The notes beneath the pieces are model-generated. The model was not told the DNA's origin, made no database searches, and worked only from the letters and a program-made list of their open reading frames with translations. The position numbers and the translations under genes were made by a program. DNA of 64,000 nt from Cucumis sativus (Eukaryota; Streptophyta; Magnoliopsida; Cucurbitales; Cucurbitaceae). Of this stretch, positions 11,243 to 23,546 are shown in pieces; the first letter of the stretch is position 1, and each line of letters begins with the position of its first letter. The DNA lies in NCBI RefSeq assembly GCF_000004075.3, contig NC_026659.2, forward strand, positions 27,174,272-27,238,271, written 5' to 3'.

Positions 11243-13633
11243 ATGGGGGACTCTGGTAGCGTCTCTTCTTCTTCCTTTGATTCCGTCTCCGTCGCTACCG
11301 CCGATCGAGCCCCGGTAAACCCCACTGATCTCTTTGCTTCTGTTCAATTTCTTGTTGTAGCTATCTTTTTCATGACTGGGTTTCGTTTACTGTTCATGAT
11401 TACTTTTTGTGTGTGTGTGTGTGTGTTTTTATTCCTTTTTATTTGGGTTGATTACAGAATATAGTTCAGGGTCGTATGAGTGGTGATGGAGGCCAAGCGC
11501 TGTCGGATGAATCATCGCGTTCTTGGCGGGATATTTTCTGGTGCTTTGTGTTTATGCTTCATTTGATCAGTGTGGGATTCGTGCTTGTGGTTCTGGGGCT
11601 TAATAGGTTCAAGAAGAGCAATAGGTTACAAATTGATAAGTACACCAATACAATCATGGAGAATCGGGTTGGGTTAACAGAGGATTACTGGCCTCTTTAT
11701 GCTTTGGCAGGTGGAGTGGGAAGCTTACTTGGATGGACTTGGTTGTTCTTGCTTGGTTCTTTTGCAAATCATGCAATGAAGATTTCTGTGCATATTTTGA
11801 CTACATATCTTGCTGTGATAAGTGTTTTGTGCTTCTGGGGCCAGCTATTTTTCTGGGGTGTAACATTTTCAATTGGTGCGGGACTGCAGTTCCTGTATGT
11901 TATATCAGTTATAGACAGGTATGAGGTTGAATTTTGATGTTCTCGAACTTGATTTATTGTTGTGTTTCAGAAACCTTTTATTATTTCCTTATCTGAACTG
12001 TAAGAGTGAAAGTTCGGTTTTGTATATGTTAAGCAATATTTTTCTACATTTTGCCCTTGAATTCAACTCTTTGAGAATTAGAAATGTAGATGGACAAAAA
12101 ATTGGACTAGGTGATTTTTGCAGTCTTTCTGACCTTGCATTTTTCCTTCTATAGACTACCATTTACACTTCTAGTGTTGCAAAAGGCTGTGAAGATGGTA
12201 TCTGGGCTTCCTGAAGTTATTAGAGTTGCATATGTTTTCATGATTGTCATGCTTTTGTGTATGGGAATTTGGTCTTTTGGAGTGTCTGGTATTGTGGCAT
12301 CGAGTATGGGTGATGGTGGACGCTGGTGGCTACTTGTGGTGAGCTGGCAAGTTTGCTCTTTTTTATGTTGCTTCATTTGAAGATGAAAAGTTTTACAGTT
12401 TGAAAGATCCAGGAATGTTGGCTGAATTTCTATGATATGCCATTTCTATTTGCAGGTTTTCTCCATAAGCTTGTTTTGGGCTGGTGCTGTTCTTTGTAAT
12501 ACTTTACATGTTATAGTTTCTGGAATGGTGTTTCTAGTCCTAATCCATGGCGGTAGAGAGTCATCGTCTATGCCATCAAAGTCGTTGATTAAGGCTTCTC
12601 GATATGCTGTGACAACATCTTTTGGTAGCATTTGCTATGGATCACTTTTTACAGCTGCCATTCGAACACTGCGGTGGGAGGTATTCGGTGCAAATTCTTT
12701 CTTTCCTACCACGCTGTGGATTGCCTTTCCTCTTTGGTTTGTATATTTATTTGTCAACTGAACCAATATCTTTCAGATCAGGGGAATCCGATCGAAGATT
12801 GGGAAGAACGAGTGTCTGCTCTGCTGTGTTGATTTTCTGTTTCATCTTGTTGAGACTCTTGTTCGTTTCTTTAACAAATATGCCTATGTCCAGGTTTCCC
12901 CTTTCATCTGATGTCAAGTTGAATAATTGAGTTTGACTTGTACTTTGAACTTTATGAATTACTAGTATGGTTTCCCCATTATTATAATATAATAGTTACC
13001 CCTGCCTTTCTTTGCTTCAGATAGCAGTTTACGGTAAAAGCTTCAACCGTTCAGCCAGGGATGCATGGGAGTTATTCCAGTCAACCGGAGTAGAAACTCT
13101 CGTTGCTTATGATTGTTCAGGTGCTGTTCTTCTGATGAGCACCGTCATGGGTGGGCTCACTGCTGGAACTTGCTCAGGTATTTGGACATGGATCAAATGG
13201 AAGGATAAGGTGTCAATGGTAGCATGTACTGCAACATTGATGGGGATGGTCCTGGTAAATATGTTTTTTAAAAAAGCTTATTCTTTTTACTTTTTGCAGG
13301 CTGATTCTAGTCTACAAATTTAGATTTCATAACCTCTTTCTTACAAATTTAGATTTCTTAGTTCTAAATTCTTCTGAATAAACTGTTCTTTGATTCTTTA
13401 TTACTTGAAATTTTCAGGTAGGCCTTGCAATAGTGGTTGTGGAAAGTGCTGTTACGTCCATATACATTTGTTACGCAGAAAATCCGTTGTTGATTCAGAA
13501 ATGGGATGCTGAATTCTTCAACCAGATTTCGGAGATGCTTCACCAGCGGCTTCAGCATCGGAGTGCACGAGCGAGGGAAGTGTTATCAGATTATCGGTTC
13601 GACAGCCGCAGAGAAGACCTAGTACAGGCATGA
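11243..13633 (+). CDS. Choline-transporter-like (CTL/PNS1, DUF580) multi-pass membrane protein
   Basis: Seven exons: 11243-11314, 11458-11918, 12155-12338, 12456-12680, 12777-12893, 13021-13254 and 13418-13633. All are GT-AG and the phases sum to 1509 bp (502 aa). A serine-rich cytosolic N-terminus of about 40 residues is followed by roughly ten hydrophobic segments. The conserved family block is visible in exons 4-6: the loop with HGGRESSSMP, TSFGSICYGSL, then SFNRSARDAWELF and VAYDCSG. Plant members of about 500 aa are annotated as plasma-membrane choline transporter family proteins, but transport has been shown for few of them, so the substrate is an inference. The tail is arginine-rich and cytosolic. 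Intron 1 carries a GT microsatellite. Confidence 0.9.
11409..11426. repeat. (GT)n microsatellite in CTL intron 1
   Basis: Nine GT units lie inside the first intron of the CTL gene. The run overlaps no splice site. Confidence 0.85.
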
Positions 13634-14404
13634 ACTTCCTTACACATATTGATGCACAACCTCATTTGTTGACTCTTCACTTGAATAAAATATTTTTGTT
13701 TTGCGTTTTGGAGTTTTCTTTTGTTTTGGTAACAATCAATCAACTGTATAATAGTATAACATGATTAAATATATTGGTAACTTGTAATTTTTTACGTGCT
13801 GTTTTTTGGAATTTACTTTGGTTGTGAGCATATTTTGATATCGTTAGTGAGAATCGATGAAAGTCCAAAGAGAACAAGACCTTGTCGTTATTCATTTGGT
13901 AGCAGGATATGGGAATGTCAAAGGTACATACAACTTTTTAACACGTCAAATTACAAAAATATCCCTCAACTTTATGTTTTATTTTCTTTCAAATTCTACA
14001 ATATTACCTTTGTCCATTCATATTTTTTCCTCAATTTCAGTAGAAGAAATCTATTAGAAGAAGGTCCTAAGAAAATTATAAGTGGCTTGAAACGAAAATT
14101 AAAATTCGAGCACTACCACAGTGGTTTCAAGTCTCAAGTCTCAATTTTCGTAGGATTCATATTATGAAAGGTTAGAAGGTATTGTTGTAGCTTTTGAAAA
14201 GGGATGTTTTTTATACCATGGACAAACTTGAGGGGTATTTTTTTGCAATTTATCCTTTTAAAAACAAGGATGGTCCTCGGTTTCGATGTTCTTTTGTCTG
14301 TGTTTCTCTTTTCTCTCATGCTTTCTCAACCTTCCTGCAAGACAAAACATAAGGTGATGTTATGTTATGTTAAATATTACCTTTATAATTACGAAACTCC
14401 AAAG

Positions 14405-14743
14405 TTAAAATAGGAACATACTGAAAACACAATATTTTTTGTATTTGACTGCTTGAGGAATGAAAACCCCCGTTCCATTCCCATTCTCCCATGAATTTAC
14501 ATGCCAAACAGGTTCATCAAAATCATTCCCATTTGGGCACAAACTCATATTTCTCTCTAGCTGTGGCCAACAATCTCTTTGTCGAACTTCTGCTCCTGGT
14601 TTGGCTGCAGTTTTGGGAAGCTGTTCGACCTCATCGTCATCATCATATGCTGTCAAAAGTAGACTGATCTGCTTCCTAATCTCAGCATAGTAACAATCTT
14701 CTTCTTCTGTTATTTGTGTGTTGAGCTCTGCTTTGAAATCCAT
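14405..14743 (-). CDS. Small acidic plant protein of unknown function (112 aa)
   Basis: One uninterrupted frame from ATG at 14743 to TAA at 14405. The N-terminal half is acidic (EEEDCYYAEIRKQI, then a DDDDEVEQ run), and the C-terminal third holds NGTGVFIPQ followed by a basic VKYKKY stretch. The G-T-G-V-F-I-P motif recurs, as far as I recall, in several uncharacterised plant proteins. No signal peptide or membrane segment is evident. A TATA-like sequence lies on the - strand near 15020-15030, about 280 bp before the ATG, which fits a short leader. I do not assign a function. The gene could still be a chance frame, but the composition and shared motif argue against that. Confidence 0.6.
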   Translation of the reverse strand: MDFKAELNTQITEEEDCYYAEIRKQISLLLTAYDDDDEVEQLPKTAAKPGAEVRQRDCWPQLERNMSLCPNGNDFDEPVWHVNSWENGNGTGVFIPQAVKYKKYCVFSMFLF

Positions 14744-16237
14744 GGTTATGGTGAAGTTAGACTAGACTGTATTTGGAATTTTATAGTGAAATGAGACCCA
14801 ATGAAGTACTCTGCAGGGAAACAGAATTGTGAACAGATACATAGAGAAAAAGGGGGATTCATTTCAGTGTTATGTTTACACGGCTCCTGTCTAGATGTTA
14901 ATTGCTTCATTAAATCATAAACTTGTAGATTAAGAACAACTCGCCAAGTGAAATGGAATTATGGAATGCCATTTAATGAATTAATTATGAGTTTCTTTGC
15001 TAGCCTTTAAATTTCCTTTTTGTTTATATACATATACATGCATTTACCTATATCGGCATATACACATATATTGACCATGTGTCAGTTAAGTTATACTCGA
15101 TTTAATGAAGAAAAAAGTATTTTTCTATATATAATAAGGAATATTGTGTTGTGAGTGCCTTCTATATCATATTCTAAAAGAATCGGAATACTTTCTACAG
15201 GAATGTTTGAAAAGAAGATTTATAAATGAATTCCTCCGTCTAAAAAAAAATCTCATTTACAAAATCGTATTTTCTTTTTGATTGGAATTGTCAAAATTGA
15301 ATAGTAAAGCTAAGCATATGATCGCAAATCAATAATATTCAAATCAATAATATTCCAAAGGAGAACGATAACATATATATGTTTTATTAAAATTGTGAGT
15401 TTTAGCAAAGTTATTCTATAGTTAATTCGTGCCTAATCGAATTAAATTTGTGCCAAGCTTGATATTATTGAAATCAATGAGTTTACAAAAAAAAAAAATA
15501 ATAATAACCTTATTGTTGTTTTGTGAAATTTGAAAAGGTGGATTAGCAAAATTTGGAACTTATGTGGTAATTGGTGTTTATCTGTGGGCTATATTTGGAT
15601 TGGGAAAGTTGTTACATCCAACTTGGTCTACGGTCTAAACTCTAATGTGATAAATTTATGGTAAAAATTTATGCATTCTCGTACTTCCTTGCCTACTCCC
15701 TAATACATCTACTTACCTTAACCTCACCTTTTAAACTCCATATTGTGGGATAGTTCAACCCACCACGTCTTCCACTTAATAAATGCCTATCGAGTTATCA
15801 ACTTTGATTAATAAATTAATTCATTATTCTTAACGTATGATTTTAAAATAAAAACATATAGATGCATTTTTAGTAGTAACTATTTTTATATATTCCACAA
15901 AATTATTCAACCATAGTGAAATGCATATATATAATTTAGTGCATCTTGAAAAGCACCAAATTATTGCTCCTTTTACAAATTTGTTTTTGGTCGTATAATT
16001 TTAATTTTAACTTAAAAAAGTTTATTTCGATTGTTATACATCATTTTAATCATACCAAAATCTAATAATAATAACAATAAAAGTCGTATCACAAAATCTA
16101 GTTTATCAAACGGTTTATGTTGAAGGGACACGTCCGCACATTCAAACTGTCACAGTTATCATGCAATTGCAAGAGTTTCAAACAAACAAATATACTCAGC
16201 CCTTACACTTCTTCTTATATTCACTTTCTTCAATTCT
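14744..16237. other. Intergenic between the acidic small gene and the PLAC8 gene
   Basis: AT-rich spacer containing the divergent promoters of the two flanking genes. No other gene or repeat is supported. Confidence 0.5.
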
Positions 16238-17437
16238 ATGAATTATTATTCCCACCAAGACGCCACATTCTCTTCACTGCCGTCGGCACCACTGCAACCG
16301 CCATCTCTGCCACCCTCACCCACCTCTTTTCCCGTCAGTTTCAAACACACCCTCATGGCGACGCCGGCCAATTTCCCCCAAAATCCATGTGAACCAAAAC
16401 CCCACTCCACAGTTGGTTGGTCCACCGGTCTCTGCCACTGTTGCAACGACATTAGTATCTGTTAAGTTCATATAATTTCTGGCTTGATTTTCAACTACAC
16501 CTAATTTTCTACAATTTGTATCATATAATCTCTATTATTTTATAGGTTGCTTGACTTGTTGGTGTCCATGCATTACATTTGGACGCATAGCTGAGATGGT
16601 GGATCGAGGATCAACATGTATGAAAAATAAACTAAATACATATTTTAAGTTACATCGGTTTATTTTGATTGAGAATAATAAAAAGTGATCTTATGCGAGT
16701 CATGGAGTAGATTTTGATTTGAAAAATGAATGCAGCGTGTGGGATTAGCGGCGCAATTTATTTGGCGATACTGTGCGTAACGGGTTGCTCGTGCTTGTAC
16801 TCTTGCTTTTACCGCACAAGAATGAGAGGACAATTCTTATTAGAGGAAAGGCCTTTGAGTGATTGTTGCACCCATTGCTTGTGTGAGCAATGTGCCTTAT
16901 GCCAAGAATATAGAGAGCTTCAGCATCAAGGCTTCGACATGTCCTTTGGTATATCCAACAAATAGTTATCCTCACTCAATTAAATTTACCTTCACATTTC
17001 TATAACATTTCTTACCATAACCTAAAATACTCTTCCGATTGATTTACGAAAGAAAATGTTTTTCTTTTTAAAAATATCATTTTTAGTTAAACTATAAAAA
17101 ATATTTAGTCATGCTGTGGAACAAAATAAAATTTAATATAAGATTAAAAGCCTTATCAGTTACTAAACATAAATTAATTCAATTTTAAGTTTAATAAATT
17201 CGTTAGATTTTGAAAAAAATATATCATGAATCCTTTAGACAGATAAATTAAAGTTAATGGAATATTTTCTAATCGTGTTAATCATGAACATAAACTTTCA
17301 TGAACTAAACTTATAATTTAAAGAATGGCTTTTTCACATGTGGCATAGGGTGGCATGGGAATGTGGAGAGGCAGAGACGGATTGCTAATGCTACTCAACC
17401 GATGTCCCTGTCGACTGTACAAGGAATGATTCGTTAA
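16238..17437 (+). CDS. PLAC8 family protein (plant cadmium resistance / cell number regulator type)
   Basis: Four exons: 16238-16460, 16546-16617, 16736-16948 and 17349-17437 (597 bp, 198 aa), in phase with GT-AG introns. The PLAC8 domain starts at WSTGLCHCC and carries the cysteine motif [19 protein letters not shown]. It then has a hydrophobic helix ([10 protein letters not shown]) and [19 protein letters not shown], ending with GFDMSFGWHGN. Related plant proteins sit in the plasma membrane and act in metal (Cd, Zn) or calcium transport or in organ-size control; which applies here cannot be told. A second in-frame ATG at 16355 would give 159 aa, nearer the roughly 150 aa of Arabidopsis PCR proteins, so the proline/serine-rich N-terminal 39 residues are uncertain. 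Confidence 0.87.
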
Positions 17438-19673
17438 ACGCTTTTCTTTTTTTTTTTTACATTTTTATTTTTTGACGATATTATAACTACCCAAATTGTG
17501 AGTTTAATTTCTTTCACTTCAATTTTTAAATTAGTTGAATGCGAATATTGAATTTAAATCTACATAGTTAGAATCTCTCATTTTCATGTTCTCGATAAGT
17601 AACAAATAAAGAAAAATTCATCATCACATTTTAATCTTAGAAAATTATGTTCTTGAATTATTAGAATGGATTGAATTGTTTGGACATATATTGTTAATTA
17701 AGTTTACATGTGACTTTGCTTCTTAATTTTACTCAAAATAATTCAACAACATTTTCTTAATGCTTAAGTTTACATATAAATCCTCAAAGATTCTCCTAAT
17801 ATAACCAAGGGAGAACTTTAAATACATATATTCCCAACATAGAGAAATTCTTCGTACTAATTCGTTAATATCAATAGAAGTCTATCTATCTGATTTTACT
17901 CATATCCATCCTATGTATAAACAAAAAAGGAGTGAGATAATTGCACAACAAAAGAAAAGAAACTATTCATTTACATATAATATTGGAAAAAAAACGTGAA
18001 TAAAGCAATGAATATTTGAGATATAAATATGAATGCATAGTTATCTAAACATAATTGGTCAATTGTCTTGTATTGGAAGATTAGACTTTCTATTCTATAA
18101 TATAATTGGTCAATTGCCGACCAATGGGCCACCATATTGTTCTTGATTAAACTAATTTAATGAAGCATGGAGTTAATTAATTATTGTTATTTGTAATTAT
18201 AATCCCATTTTAGCTAACTGACCGACAAGAATAAGCATTAAGTCCACAAAATGGGGCATTGTGACTTAATAATGATTTATCTTTTTCCCTTCATTTATGT
18301 TTTATTATTATTATTATTATTTTATCTTTTTGATGATTCCATTCATTTTTTTATTTTACAACCCTCATGTATGCCTAAAGATTTTGATGTTACTTTTATC
18401 TCAAAAGCTTATATATATATATATGTACAATTTTGATATTACAAAATTCTATTATTGATCTTATAAAAGAAAGAGATATATATCATGTGTAGGTAAAAGA
18501 TGAGATTAAACCAAAAATAGAATTATCAATTACTTGTCACGTTTGTAGGTAGGAAGATGAATGTGTAAAGAAAGGTTGTTATAATTTGTTTGTCTGTTTG
18601 TGTTAGATTCTGTTGATTTGGCTGAAACTAATCTCATATTTAACTTTAAATTCAAACATTTTTCATGTTATTCACAACAATGATTGTATTTTATAGAAAA
18701 TATATCCATTTCATACATGATTTTTCAACAAAAGAGGGTCTCTAGCTCCCATTTTCAACCACCCCCATTATCTCTCTTTTCTTTTATAAATATTTTAAGA
18801 GTACACTGAATGAGGATAAAAGATGACAGAAAGTGGGAATTAATGTCTGGGGAATGAACATATTTGGCTGCCCATTTGCTTGAATAATTTTTAAGATTTT
18901 GTTCTTATCCAAATCTATGCATTATTTCTTTTGAATAACCCAACCCATATACTTTTATTTTATAAAGAAATACACACTCATTACAAAAATCATTTTCTAA
19001 AATTAGTCATTCAGCCATTGTCTTTTAGTATATATATACACTTTTAAAAATTCGAAGTTATTTACTAACGGTTCCGTCACGTTACATTCTAATTCCAAAA
19101 TTCTAGTCAAATTATATATATATATATAATAGCATAACTTTTTAACAAAAATAAATTGACTATATCTTAACAAAAAGAATAAATTAAATCAACTTTAATC
19201 ATTCGTATCAATATACAACTTTTTTTTTTAAAAAAAATGAAAATTGGAATTACCGTAAGGGGGTATGAAAAGAAATGTCCATTTTTAAATCTCTTCCCTA
19301 TATTCCACATTTTAAAAAAAGGTGGTTTAGTTCATAAATTCCCGAAGTTGTGTGGAGGAAAATGTATATATTATTGATGACATTCCGAATATGTACTTAA
19401 TTTTGACTTTATTATTGATAAAGACCTCTCGTCCTTAATTTAGTGTAATGGAAATGAATTTTTTTTAAAATAAAGTATATAATAATTGAATTAAAGTCTA
19501 TGTTGACAAATTAAATTGAATTGCTATGGTACAGTTGATGAACTTAGGTGTCACTCGTTCCGGTATAGAGGAGTGATCTTATTAATCAAGTGAAAAAAAT
19601 TCAATTAATGATGATCATTAATTTTGGTTAAATTATAAGTATATAGTTGATTTTATTTCAAAATACATAACAC

Positions 19674-19709
<36 letters not shown>

Positions 19710-22142
19710 TAAACTTGTAATTCATTTTAAAAGTTGATCACGGGTTGGTAACGTCAATGAACAAATAGATTTTTTTCAAAATGAATTTCTGTCTTATAAT
19801 GGACGTGAGGTTCTTGTTTTTTTCTTCTTTTTAATGTGTAATAAATTTTAAATTTCTAGCCTTTTTTATCTTAGGTTAAAAATTGCTGAATCAATTTAAC
19901 CTAATGTTTTTTTAGTTAACACAATCTCCTGTCCAACTTTTTTTTTAATTAATGAAATGTGAAATAAATTATCATTAGACAAAAAATTGAAGGTAGAGTT
20001 ATTAGACATATGAATGAAAATTTAAGAACTTGATACGATAGGGTTTATGTATGGTTGACCCATTATGAAGGGTGTTATTTATGATTGATGACTTACTATT
20101 TTCAAAAGTATGATTTATAATATTTTGCTTAAGTCATAATCCACTATTCCATTTTGTTAGCATGTGGATGGTCTCCCTAACACGATGAAATTTTTTATTA
20201 TGATTTTTTTTATTTCATTTTTGTTGTGTTACTTTTTCAAGGGTGAACCATTAATTGATAAACACTCTTCAGAAAAAAGCATCCACACAAAAACTTCAAC
20301 TAAATACTTTAAGATTATCTAAAACAAATTCGAAATTTCAAGAAACCAACTTAAATATCAACAAATCTTAAAAACAAACAATAACAAATTATACTTTCAC
20401 TACTTGTAAACCCAAATGAGGATGATCTTATTAATTGTTAGCTCATTGTCAATTATTTGTAGACTACAAATTTTGAAAACATATTTTATTAATAAAAAAT
20501 TATTTTAAATGATAAAACTCTTCAAACTGTTTACAAATATAACTAAATATCACCGTCTATATCTTATAGATAACGATAGACTAAGATAAGATGTTATTAT
20601 ATGTATGACGATACATAAACCTATTTTATTATTATTATTACTATTTTAATGAAAGACTAAATTTAAAGAAACTAAAATAAAGTGATAAGCATAGTTTTTA
20701 AGTCAACAAAATATGAAAATGAAGATTAAAGGGAATAGTTGAAAGAGACGTATATTTAATAAGATGAAATGACAATATTCATCTTATATTGGACATCTCG
20801 GCATCAACACATCGTTACTTCAGTTTGGGTGAAGTTCCTTCTTAGAGTCTTCTTTTTAGCGCCGTAAGATAGAAACCAAAACAGAAGCTCTACTGAAAAT
20901 GGCGCAATTATCATCTTCCAACACATATGAACAAGAAGTTTGACAAGCTAGCTATCTAGAGCACTTGAGTTTTTTAAACTCAACTGAATTTGACTCCACA
21001 TTTTAAGCACTCACGAAGCATTTGGCATTTGGACAACCAACTTAATACTGATGCTTTTGACTTCAAAATAATTGTCAGGCAATCACACTTACAGACAGCT
21101 TTGCGCACAATTGGTATGTCAGGTTTGACCCTTGAACCTGGGATTTATAACCACATATCATATAATGAAAGACTTAAAATATCTATCATTCTTTAGTGAA
21201 TGAGTGTCTGTCTTGATTGGAAATTTGCAATGTATGAATCTTAATAGAATAAATTTAATGGGGAGATAAAGAATATTTTTATGGTGGGGTTCTCTTTTTC
21301 CTTCTTAGGTGAGGCGTGTACAAGGTGTTTGATAAAAGTCCTGAAAGAAAGAGGCTGCAGTAGAACGATTATGGGTACCGAAGTTCTTTTGGGGGGCAAC
21401 AATTGTGATGGCTGGGGCATGTTCACCAACAGTTCTTATAGCGTGTTGGCCATGGTGGCTGCTCAATAGATGCGACAATGGTATTAATTATGTTTGAGGT
21501 AAGACTTTCTTTTTTTTAGTTCTCTAAACTTTTATAGCGTCTAAAGATGCAATAAGAGTTTAAAAGTAACGATGAGTTGAAGTCAGACAAGCAACATGAC
21601 ATGTTTCTCTTGTGCTTGAACTTTAAGCACACATTAATGATGGAGCTTTCCAATGGGGGGTGGCAGTAGGCCATTACAACTCACCAATCCGAGAATACAC
21701 ACCACTGCACGGTAAGTCAGACTTTGCTTTTCGGACAAAGCGCATTCAAAGTGAGCAATTTCAAAAAGTCATAAGTGGGACTGGAAAAGCATTGCATTCT
21801 AGAACTGTAGGCTTCACTTTATTATGTACATCTTTTCACACCATCTTTTTTATCTTAGCATTATTAATTAGTGTATGTATATTTTTTTCTGCTATCGTAA
21901 TTTGAATACAGCATATACTAAAACATGAGAATCCCACCTTTTATACATTCCTACAAAAATAAAGGAGAAAAAGTAGAGAAGTCCTTGCTCTAGCTAATTG
22001 TGCTTGAATCAATGTAATGTCAAAACATGTGGCACTCAGCCAATTGCCCACTTGGCAGGAAAAGAAAGGGTAATATCCCCCCAGTCCCTCAACTTGATAG
22101 AATACCTGTCCACGTCATACCACGAGACATCTTTTCATCATC
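17438..22142. other. Long AT-rich intergenic region
   Basis: About 4.7 kb with strong AT bias, several TA runs and no supported gene. From about 20.8 to 22.1 kb base composition is less extreme, and a 14-codon frame (ATG at 20899) plus other short frames occur. These may be remnants of older sequence or the distal promoter of the carboxylesterase gene. Confidence 0.5.
19679..19708. repeat. (TA)15 microsatellite
   Basis: Fifteen perfect TA units in intergenic DNA, the longest dinucleotide tract I saw in the window. Confidence 0.92.
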
Positions 22143-22150
22143 TATATAAG
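22143..22150 (+). promoter_or_regulatory. TATA box of the carboxylesterase gene
   Basis: TATATAAG lies 106 bp upstream of the ATG at 22249. This would put transcription start near 22175 and give a leader of about 75 bases. Confidence 0.6.
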
Positions 22151-22248
22151 GAGCGTCAGAAGTTCATACTCCGGTCCATAATCAATTAATACTCTGAAAA
22201 GCCTCCGACTTTAGTTTCTGCATCGGTTCTCGTCTCAATCCTTGTTCA

Positions 22249-23304
22249 ATGAGGACAAAAAGAATGCCTACCATTAACCTTGATCAAATTCCAAGTTTTG
22301 AAGAACATGTTAATGGCTTTGATCAACATGATGTGTTGGTTGAGGAGATTGAAGGCCTAATTAGAGTTTACGGAAATGGGTATGTGGAAAGACCCCAGAT
22401 AGTTCCTTGTGTCTCTAATGCATTGCCGCCGGAGCTCGGTGTTACTTCTTGGGATGTAGTTGTGGATAAACTGAACAACATTTGGGCTCGTTTCTATATT
22501 CCGACACAGTGCCAGGAGAAGCTGCCTTTGATTGTTTACTTCCATGGAGGTGGGTTTTGTGTTGGTTCGGCCGCTTGGAGTTGCTATCATGAGTTCCTGG
22601 CCAAGCTCTCTGCAAAAGCCAACTGTATAATTATGTCTGTGAATTATCGTTTGGCTCCAGAAAACCCTCTTCCTGCTCCTTATGAAGATGGATTAAAGAC
22701 CCTTCAATGGTTGAAACAAGTTGCTTTTGTAGGGGGCAAGCAGAATTGGTGGTCAAGATACTGCGACTTTACCAAAATCTACCTTAGTGGTGATAGTGCC
22801 GGTGGCAACATAGCCTTCAATGTAGCTGCCAGACTTGGTGGCAAGACGACTGCTTCTGGAGCTGTGATTTTGAAACCGTTAGTTATTAAAGGTAGCATTT
22901 TGATACAACCATTTTTCGGTGGAGAGTCGAGGACCAAGTCAGAGAAGTTTCTTGTCCAACCTCCTCGTTCCCCACTGACGTTGGGGGTTTCCGATACGTA
23001 CTGGCGGCTGGCATTGCCTTCCGGGACAAACCGTGACCACCCATGGTGCAATCCTTCTACAAAAGGATTGTTTACGGTGGAGGATTTGAGGGTTTTGCCT
23101 AGTTTGATATGCATATCAGAAATGGACATATTGAAAGATAGGAACTTGGAGTTTTGCTCTGCTTTACATAGAGCGGGTAAGCTGATCAATTATGTGGTTT
23201 ACGAAGGAGTTGGCCATGCGTTTCAGGTTCTGAACAAGTCACAACTCTCACAAACTCGGACCCTTGAAATGATTGATCATATCAAGGCTTTCTTGTGTGT
23301 ATAG
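22249..23304 (+). CDS. Class-I carboxylesterase (CXE, HSL-type alpha/beta hydrolase)
   Basis: Intronless, 351 aa, the usual size for plant CXE enzymes, which hydrolyse short acyl esters in the cytosol; gibberellin receptors belong to the same family. The oxyanion-hole motif HGGGF starts at H99, and NYRLAPE follows. The nucleophile S183 sits in GDSAGGN, the acid D293 in SEMDILKDRN, and H323 in GVGHAFQ, so the catalytic triad is complete. A catalytic His argues for an active esterase and against a GID1 receptor, which lacks it. The N-terminal VEEIEGLIRVYGNGYVERP is the typical CXE entry strand. It resembles the CXE6/CXE17 branch, but substrate is unknown. A second in-frame ATG six codons in could also serve as start. 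Confidence 0.9.
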   Translation: MRTKRMPTINLDQIPSFEEHVNGFDQHDVLVEEIEGLIRVYGNGYVERPQIVPCVSNALPPELGVTSWDVVVDKLNNIWARFYIPTQCQEKLPLIVYFHGGGFCVGSAAWSCYHEFLAKLSAKANCIIMSVNYRLAPENPLPAPYEDGLKTLQWLKQVAFVGGKQNWWSRYCDFTKIYLSGDSAGGNIAFNVAARLGGKTTASGAVILKPLVIKGSILIQPFFGGESRTKSEKFLVQPPRSPLTLGVSDTYWRLALPSGTNRDHPWCNPSTKGLFTVEDLRVLPSLICISEMDILKDRNLEFCSALHRAGKLINYVVYEGVGHAFQVLNKSQLSQTRTLEMIDHIKAFLCV

Positions 23305-23491
23305 CTTCCGTAGAATTTGTACAAAAAGGAAACCTTTTTCAGTTTTTGTTTTTTCCTCAAAGAAAAAAGAGAGCATTCTTATCAGATTTATCACTACATT
23401 TTCCGTTTAATATTTATATACCTCAATGGAGATTACTGTACAAGTTGGATTCTTATTCAAGCTTGCAATTTGGAAATTCCTACGTGAATAT

Positions 23492-23546
23492 AGATTATAT
23501 CTTCTCTGACTCATACTATAGATTATATCTTCTCTGACTCATACCC
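23492..23546. repeat. Tandem duplication, 28-bp period, two copies
   Basis: A 28-base unit beginning AGATTATATCTTCTC is repeated directly at 23492 and 23520. It lies within the likely 3' untranslated region of the carboxylesterase. Confidence 0.8.

Noticed and set aside
20899-20943. ATG with 14 codons preceded by leader-like sequence
   Set aside because: Too short, no good splice donor to extend it, and no gene recognisable downstream.
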